From the NCBI RefSeq assembly GCF_949987515.2, contig NC_082692.2:46530418-46594417 (forward strand): a DNA stretch of 64,000 bases, in the 5' to 3' direction. How positions within the stretch are numbered: position 1 is the first letter of the stretch; each line of letters starts with the position of its first letter. Positions 59,762 through 64,000 of the stretch are shown piece after piece. Source of the stretch: Delphinus delphis (Eukaryota > Chordata > Mammalia > Artiodactyla > Delphinidae). The notes beneath the pieces were generated by a model. The model did no database searches. It was given only the letters and a program-made list of their open reading frames with translations, and was not told the DNA's origin. A program made the translations under genes and the position numbers.

Positions 59762-60030
59762 CAAATAGATAAACTCTAATCAAAGTTATGTCAAAGAAGG
59801 ACCAAGGAAATTGGTAAAGGAAGTTGGAGACCTTGTTCTAAATAGAGCTGAATGCTAAGGGCTCAGTAGAATATGATAGCATTAGGTTCTCCAAATAGAA
59901 AGGGGAGTCAAGGGGTGAATACACAGGGAATGATTAATGGTAACCAATGCAATGGATTGTTGGATGATGCCTACCTGTTAGAAGGTAGCTGTTTAAATTG
60001 GAATGAAGATAAAGCTCATCAGTTCCAAGA
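59266..60030. other. Intron without gene
   Basis: Contains another short L2-end-like word near 59395-59422 and the GATA microsatellite listed separately. Confidence 0.5.
59719..59772. repeat. (TAGA)n microsatellite
   Basis: About ten uninterrupted tetranucleotide units are followed by 'acaaatagataa'. Confidence 0.95.
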
Positions 60031-60034
60031 CATC

Positions 60035-60330
60035 AATTCACTCATTTGGCCAACATTTCTAGAGCATTTACTATGAGTCAGGCACTAGGTTACTCCCTGT
60101 AAATACATAATAGTCCAAATAGCCCTGAATATTGGAAATCATATCTTAATTGGGAAGAGAGACAAGTAAATAAAAGCACATATAAAAGTGAAATTGCAAA
60201 AATGACAGTGCTATATGTGAGAGGTAAATAGAGTTGTGAGAACACATCGTAGGGTTATTTGGGATCTGAGAATGCTTCTTAGAGGAGGAAATAATTGAGG
60301 AGGGGATGAAGAGAGCATCAAGAATTTAGT
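60035..60330 (-). repeat. L2-like fragment
   Basis: 'caattcactcatttggccaa' is followed by 'agcatttactatgagtcagg' and 'cactaggttactccctgtaa', the reversed L2 3' end. Confidence 0.6.
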
Positions 60331-60544
60331 GTGCTTGGGTCAGGCTCTTGTTCTTGACCATAGCTGGGATTTTTCTGAGAAGAAGGAGGACAGGTAAATG
60401 TAGAGGGGTGCTCATAACGCATCTGATCTTCCTAATCACAGTTAGTTCAAGATCAAAATATGTTAAGTAAATTATTTCCTTTCTTTTTGTCTGGTATTAT
60501 GTAGATAAATTTGATAATGATTATTTGAATAGATATAATGGACA

Positions 60545-60745
60545 TGAGATCTGTCATTAGATACACCAAGGTTCAAATTCCAACTTTACCACCAAAGACC
60601 TGGTTAGCTTAGGACAAGTAACTTAATCAGATAAACCTAGATTTCCTATTCTGTATTTTGCCCAACACCACCAACTCAAAAATTGTTGTGATGATTAAAT
60701 ATGACAAGGTATGTAAACTCCTAGCAGTATTTGGAATGTATTAAG
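60545..60745 (+). repeat. MIR SINE fragment
   Basis: 'ccaaggttcaaattccaact' is followed by 'acaagtaacttaatcagata', 'gttgtgatgattaaatatga' and a 'taaactcctagcagt' end, the MIR order. Confidence 0.65.
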
Positions 60746-61570
60746 TGTTACAAAAGTATTAGATGTATGTTTTTATGGTTATTAGAGTCATTATTCCTTT
60801 GGGAGGGAGAGGTAGGAGAAGAATTTCAAAGAGACAAAGGACCTAATTTCTTGTTTAAGGCCCCTTTCCATTTTAAATGTCTCAGTTCTAAAAATCAGGT
60901 GGTGGAAGTGGTGAGGAAGTTAGAAAAGAAGATTTAAATCAATAAAGAAATATTGATAGCATTTAATAGATGCTGATTCTGTCTTTCACTGCAAATGTTA
61001 TCAAAACATTAGCAAAAAGGGAATTAAGCAAGTCATGCTACTTTATAATCTATGCATTTGAGTTTGGGCCTCCAAAACGTCCAATTTAATTTATGTATTG
61101 CTCTCAAGATCCACCAAATCTTCCAAAATACTTTTTTAAACTGCTGACTGAGGTTAACCCATAATTATCCTCTTTTCTTTCCTTTTAATCTCTACAAAGT
61201 TGGAAGAAAAAAAAAGTTACACATTTAGCAGTTCAGACTGCAGATACTGAATGTGACATCTAATGAAATGAAATAAATTGTGAATTATGTTCAAATAATT
61301 TATCTTAATATCTGAATTTGCTCACACATGTTTTCATGTAACAGAAAAACCCAAGCTCATGGATATAAAAGAAATAGAGATGGAAAAACACAAGGAAGAC
61401 AGCAATTGTGAAGAGAAATATCCATTCTACATGCATTCATTTATCCAATAATTATTTGTGGAGTGCCTATATGTGCTTGATACTGTAGGTGGTGCTGATG
61501 ATACAACAACTAAAACAAAAGACACCACCAACAGAAGAATTTGTTTAAGGCAAAATATACGTATGTCTGT
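60746..61570. other. Intron without gene
   Basis: Contains a short reversed L2-end-like segment near 61433-61525. The rest is unrecognised. Confidence 0.5.
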
Positions 61571-64000
61571 CTTTTTTCTTTTTTTTTCTTAACAGTTTTA
61601 TTGGGGTATAATTGCTTTACAATGGTGTGTTACTTTCTGCTTTATAACAAAGTGAATCGGTTATACATATACATATATCCGCATATCTCTTCCCACTTCA
61701 TTTCCCTCCTTCTCACCATCCCTATCCCACCCTTCTAGCTGGTCACAAAGCACTGAGCTAATTTCCCTGTGCTATGCAACTGCTTCCCATTAGCTATCTA
61801 TTTTACACTTGGTAGTGTATATATATCCATATATACACTACCACTCTCTCACTTTGTCCCAGCTTACACTTCCCCCTCCCCGGGTGCTCAAGTCCATTCT
61901 CTAGTAGGTCTGCGTCTTTATTCCCGTCTTCTCCTTAGGTTTTTCATGAACTTTTTTTTTTTTTTAGATTCCATATATATGTGTTAGCGTACGGTATTTG
62001 TTTTCATCTTTCTGACTCACTTCACTCTGTATGACAGACTCTAGGTCCATCCACCTCACTACAAATAACTAAATTTCGTTTCTTTTTATGGCTGAGTAAT
62101 ATTGCATTGTATATATGTGCCACATCTTCTTTATCCATTCATCTCTCGCTGGACACTTAGGTTGCTTCCATGTCATGGCTATTGTAAATAGAGCTGCAAT
62201 GAATATTGTGGTGCATGACTCTTTTTGAATTATGGTTTTCTCAGGGTATATGCACCGTAGTGGGATTGCTGGGTCTTATGGTAGTCCTATTTTTAGGTTT
62301 TTAAGGAACCTCCATACTGTTCTCCATAGTGGCTGTATCAAGTTACGTTCTAACCAACAGTGTATGAGGGTTCCCTTTTCTCCACACCCTCTCCAGCATT
62401 TATTGTTTGTAGATTTTTTGATGATGGCCATTCTGATTGGTGTGAGATGATATCTCATGGTAGTTTTGATTTGCATTTCTCTAATGATTAATGATGTTGA
62501 GCATTCTTTCATGTGTTTGTCGGCAATTTATATATCTTCTTTGGAGAAATATCTATTTAGGTCTTCTGCCCATTTTTGGATTGGGTTTTTTGTGTTTTTG
62601 ATATTGAGCTGCATGAGCTGTTTGTAAATTTTGGAGATTAATCCTTTGTCAATTGCTTCATTTGCAAATATTTTTCCCATTCTGAGGGTTGTCTTTTCCT
62701 CTTGTTTACGGTTTCCTTTGTTGTGCAAAAGTTTTAAGTTTCGTTAGGTCCCATTTGTTTATTTTTGTTTTTATTTCTATTTCTCTAGGAGCTGGGTCAA
62801 AAAGGATTTGCTGTGATTTATGTCATAGAATGTTCTGCCTATGTTTTCCTCTATGAGATTTATAATATCTGACCTTACATTTAGGTCTTTAATACATTTT
62901 GAGTTTATTTTTGTGTATGGTGTTAGGGAGTGTTCTATTTCACACTTTTACATGTACTTGTCCAGTTTTCACAGCACCACTTATTGAAGCTGTTGTCTTT
63001 TCTCTATTGTACATTCTTGTTTACTTTATCAAAGAGAGGTGACCATATGTGTGTGGGTTTATCTCTCAGCTTTCTATCGTGTTCCATTGATCTATATTTC
63101 TGTTTTCTTGCCAGTACCATACTGTCTTGATTACTGTAGCTTTGTAGGATAGTTTGAAGTCCAGGAGACTGATTCCTCCACCTCCATTTTTCTGTCTCAA
63201 GACTGCTTTGGCTATTCGGGGTCTTTTGTGTTTCCCTACAAATTGTGAAATTTTCTGTTCTAGTTCTGTGAAAAATGCCAGTGTTATTTGATAGGGATCG
63301 TACTAAATCTGTAGATTGCTTTGGGTAGTAGAGTCATTTTCACAATGTTGATTCTTCCAATCCAAGAACATGGTATATCTCTCCATCTATTTGTATCATA
63401 TTTAATTTCTTTCATCAGTGTTTATATTTTTCTGCATACAGGTCATTTGTCTCCTTAGGTAGGTTTATTCCTAAGTATTTTATTCTTTTTGTTGTAATGG
63501 TAAATAGGAGTGTTTTCTTAATTTCACTTTCAGATTTTTCATCATTAGTGAACAGGAATTCAAGAGACTTCTGTGCATTAATTTTGTGTCCTGCTACTTT
63601 ACCAAATTCATTGATTAGCTCTAGTTTTCTGGTAGCATCTTTAGGATTCTCTATGTATAGTATCATGTCATCTGCAAAGGGTGACAGCTTCACTTCTTCT
63701 TTTCTGATTTGGATTCCTTTTATTTCTTTTTCTTCTCTGATTGCTGTGGCTAAAACTTCCAAAACTATGTTGAATAAGAGTGGTGAGAGTGGGCAACCTT
63801 GTCTTGTTCCTGATCTTAGTGGAAATGCTTTCAGTTTTTTACCATTGAGGATGATGTTGGCTGTGGGTTTGTCATATATGGCCTTTATTATGTTGAGGAA
63901 AGTTCCCTCTATGCCTACTTTCTGCAGGGTTTTTATCATAACTCAGTGTTGAATTTTGTTGAAAGCTTTCTCTGCATCTATTGAGAGGATCATATGGTTT
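61571..64000 (-). mobile_element. LINE-1 (copy C), antisense, continues past the window end
   Basis: On the minus strand the element ends with AATAAA (61597-61602) and an A-rich tail (61571-61590). The 3' UTR covers about 61597-61963, and ORF2 extends upstream past position 64000. It shares the 3' terminus of copies A and B. Its 5' extent cannot be seen. Confidence 0.93.
61964..64000 (-). pseudogene. L1 ORF2 remnant (RT and C-terminus), copy C, partial
   Basis: The family stop is at 61964-61966. The C-terminal Cys-rich segment (C-W-R-G-C-G-E-K) is preserved at 62276-62512. The RT frame at 63415-63939 (174 codons) carries '[16 protein letters not shown]' and catalytic F-A-D-D at 63667-63678, with Pro before it. 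Frames between the pieces are broken by stops or shifts, so this portion is inactive, though it is the best-preserved of the three RT domains. Confidence 0.88.

Larger units (their letters stand above)
32903..64000 (+). other. KHDRBS2: KHDRBS2 downstream intron (partial)
   Basis: Inferred. The next expected coding piece, the tyrosine-rich segment after A-Q-S, was not seen before the window ends, so the intron is at least 31 kb. It holds two sense L1s, one antisense L1, three CHR SINEs/retrocopies and older repeats. Confidence 0.75.

Noticed and set aside
59719..59772. Regular 4-bp-spaced repeat as a CRISPR-like array
   Set aside because: It is a simple TAGA microsatellite with no spacers, in a mammalian intron.
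63497..63952. 151-codon plus-strand frame
   Set aside because: It is the antisense shadow of the L1 ORF2 RT domain of copy C.

Overview
The window is mammalian nuclear DNA, almost certainly from a cetacean and probably a toothed whale. It is AT-rich, intron-like and lacks long open reading frames. It carries tRNA-derived SINEs with the 'ggcttccctggtgg' head that marks the CHR family of whales and hippos, plus three cetartiodactyl-type LINE-1 elements. Only one host coding exon is recognisable: an 83-bp exon at 32820-32902 (+). It encodes the tyrosine-rich C-terminal segment of KHDRBS2 (SLM-1), a STAR-family KH-domain RNA-binding splicing regulator. Everything else is read as the two large flanking introns of that gene.

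Layout. 1-12479: upstream intron with old repeats (L2, MIR, MLT1-like, ancient L1), three SINEs with target-site duplications, and a long apparently unique stretch (about 3.5-8.4 kb). 12480-21161: a complete but decayed class I (gamma-like) endogenous retrovirus on the minus strand, with two LTRs, a 4-bp AACT target duplication, a primer-binding site, and gag, protease, reverse transcriptase, RNase H and env-TM remnants. Its catalytic motifs are damaged, the integrase/SU region is deleted, and a SINE sits inside env. 21162-32819: intron with ancient repeats, microsatellites, an unusual hairpin repeat at 25.2 kb, a degraded HAL1/L1-like tract, and two SINEs, one ending close to the exon. 32903-42567: a 5'-truncated sense L1, a second short L1 3' end, another young SINE, and old L1 and L2 pieces. 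42568-50478: a two-step insertion at one target site, namely a polyadenylated retrocopy of an unidentified transcript followed directly by a near-full-length L1. 50479-61570: intron with old repeats. 61571-64000: the 3' part of an antisense L1 running off the window.

No operon, CRISPR array, rRNA, genuine tRNA gene or previously undescribed protein system was found. The most noteworthy items are the double insertion at 42.6-50.5 kb, the ERV with a class I coding region but a lysine-type primer site and a very long leader, and a young SINE lying within 100 bp of the KHDRBS2 splice acceptor. Family names come from recognition by eye; no database search was run.
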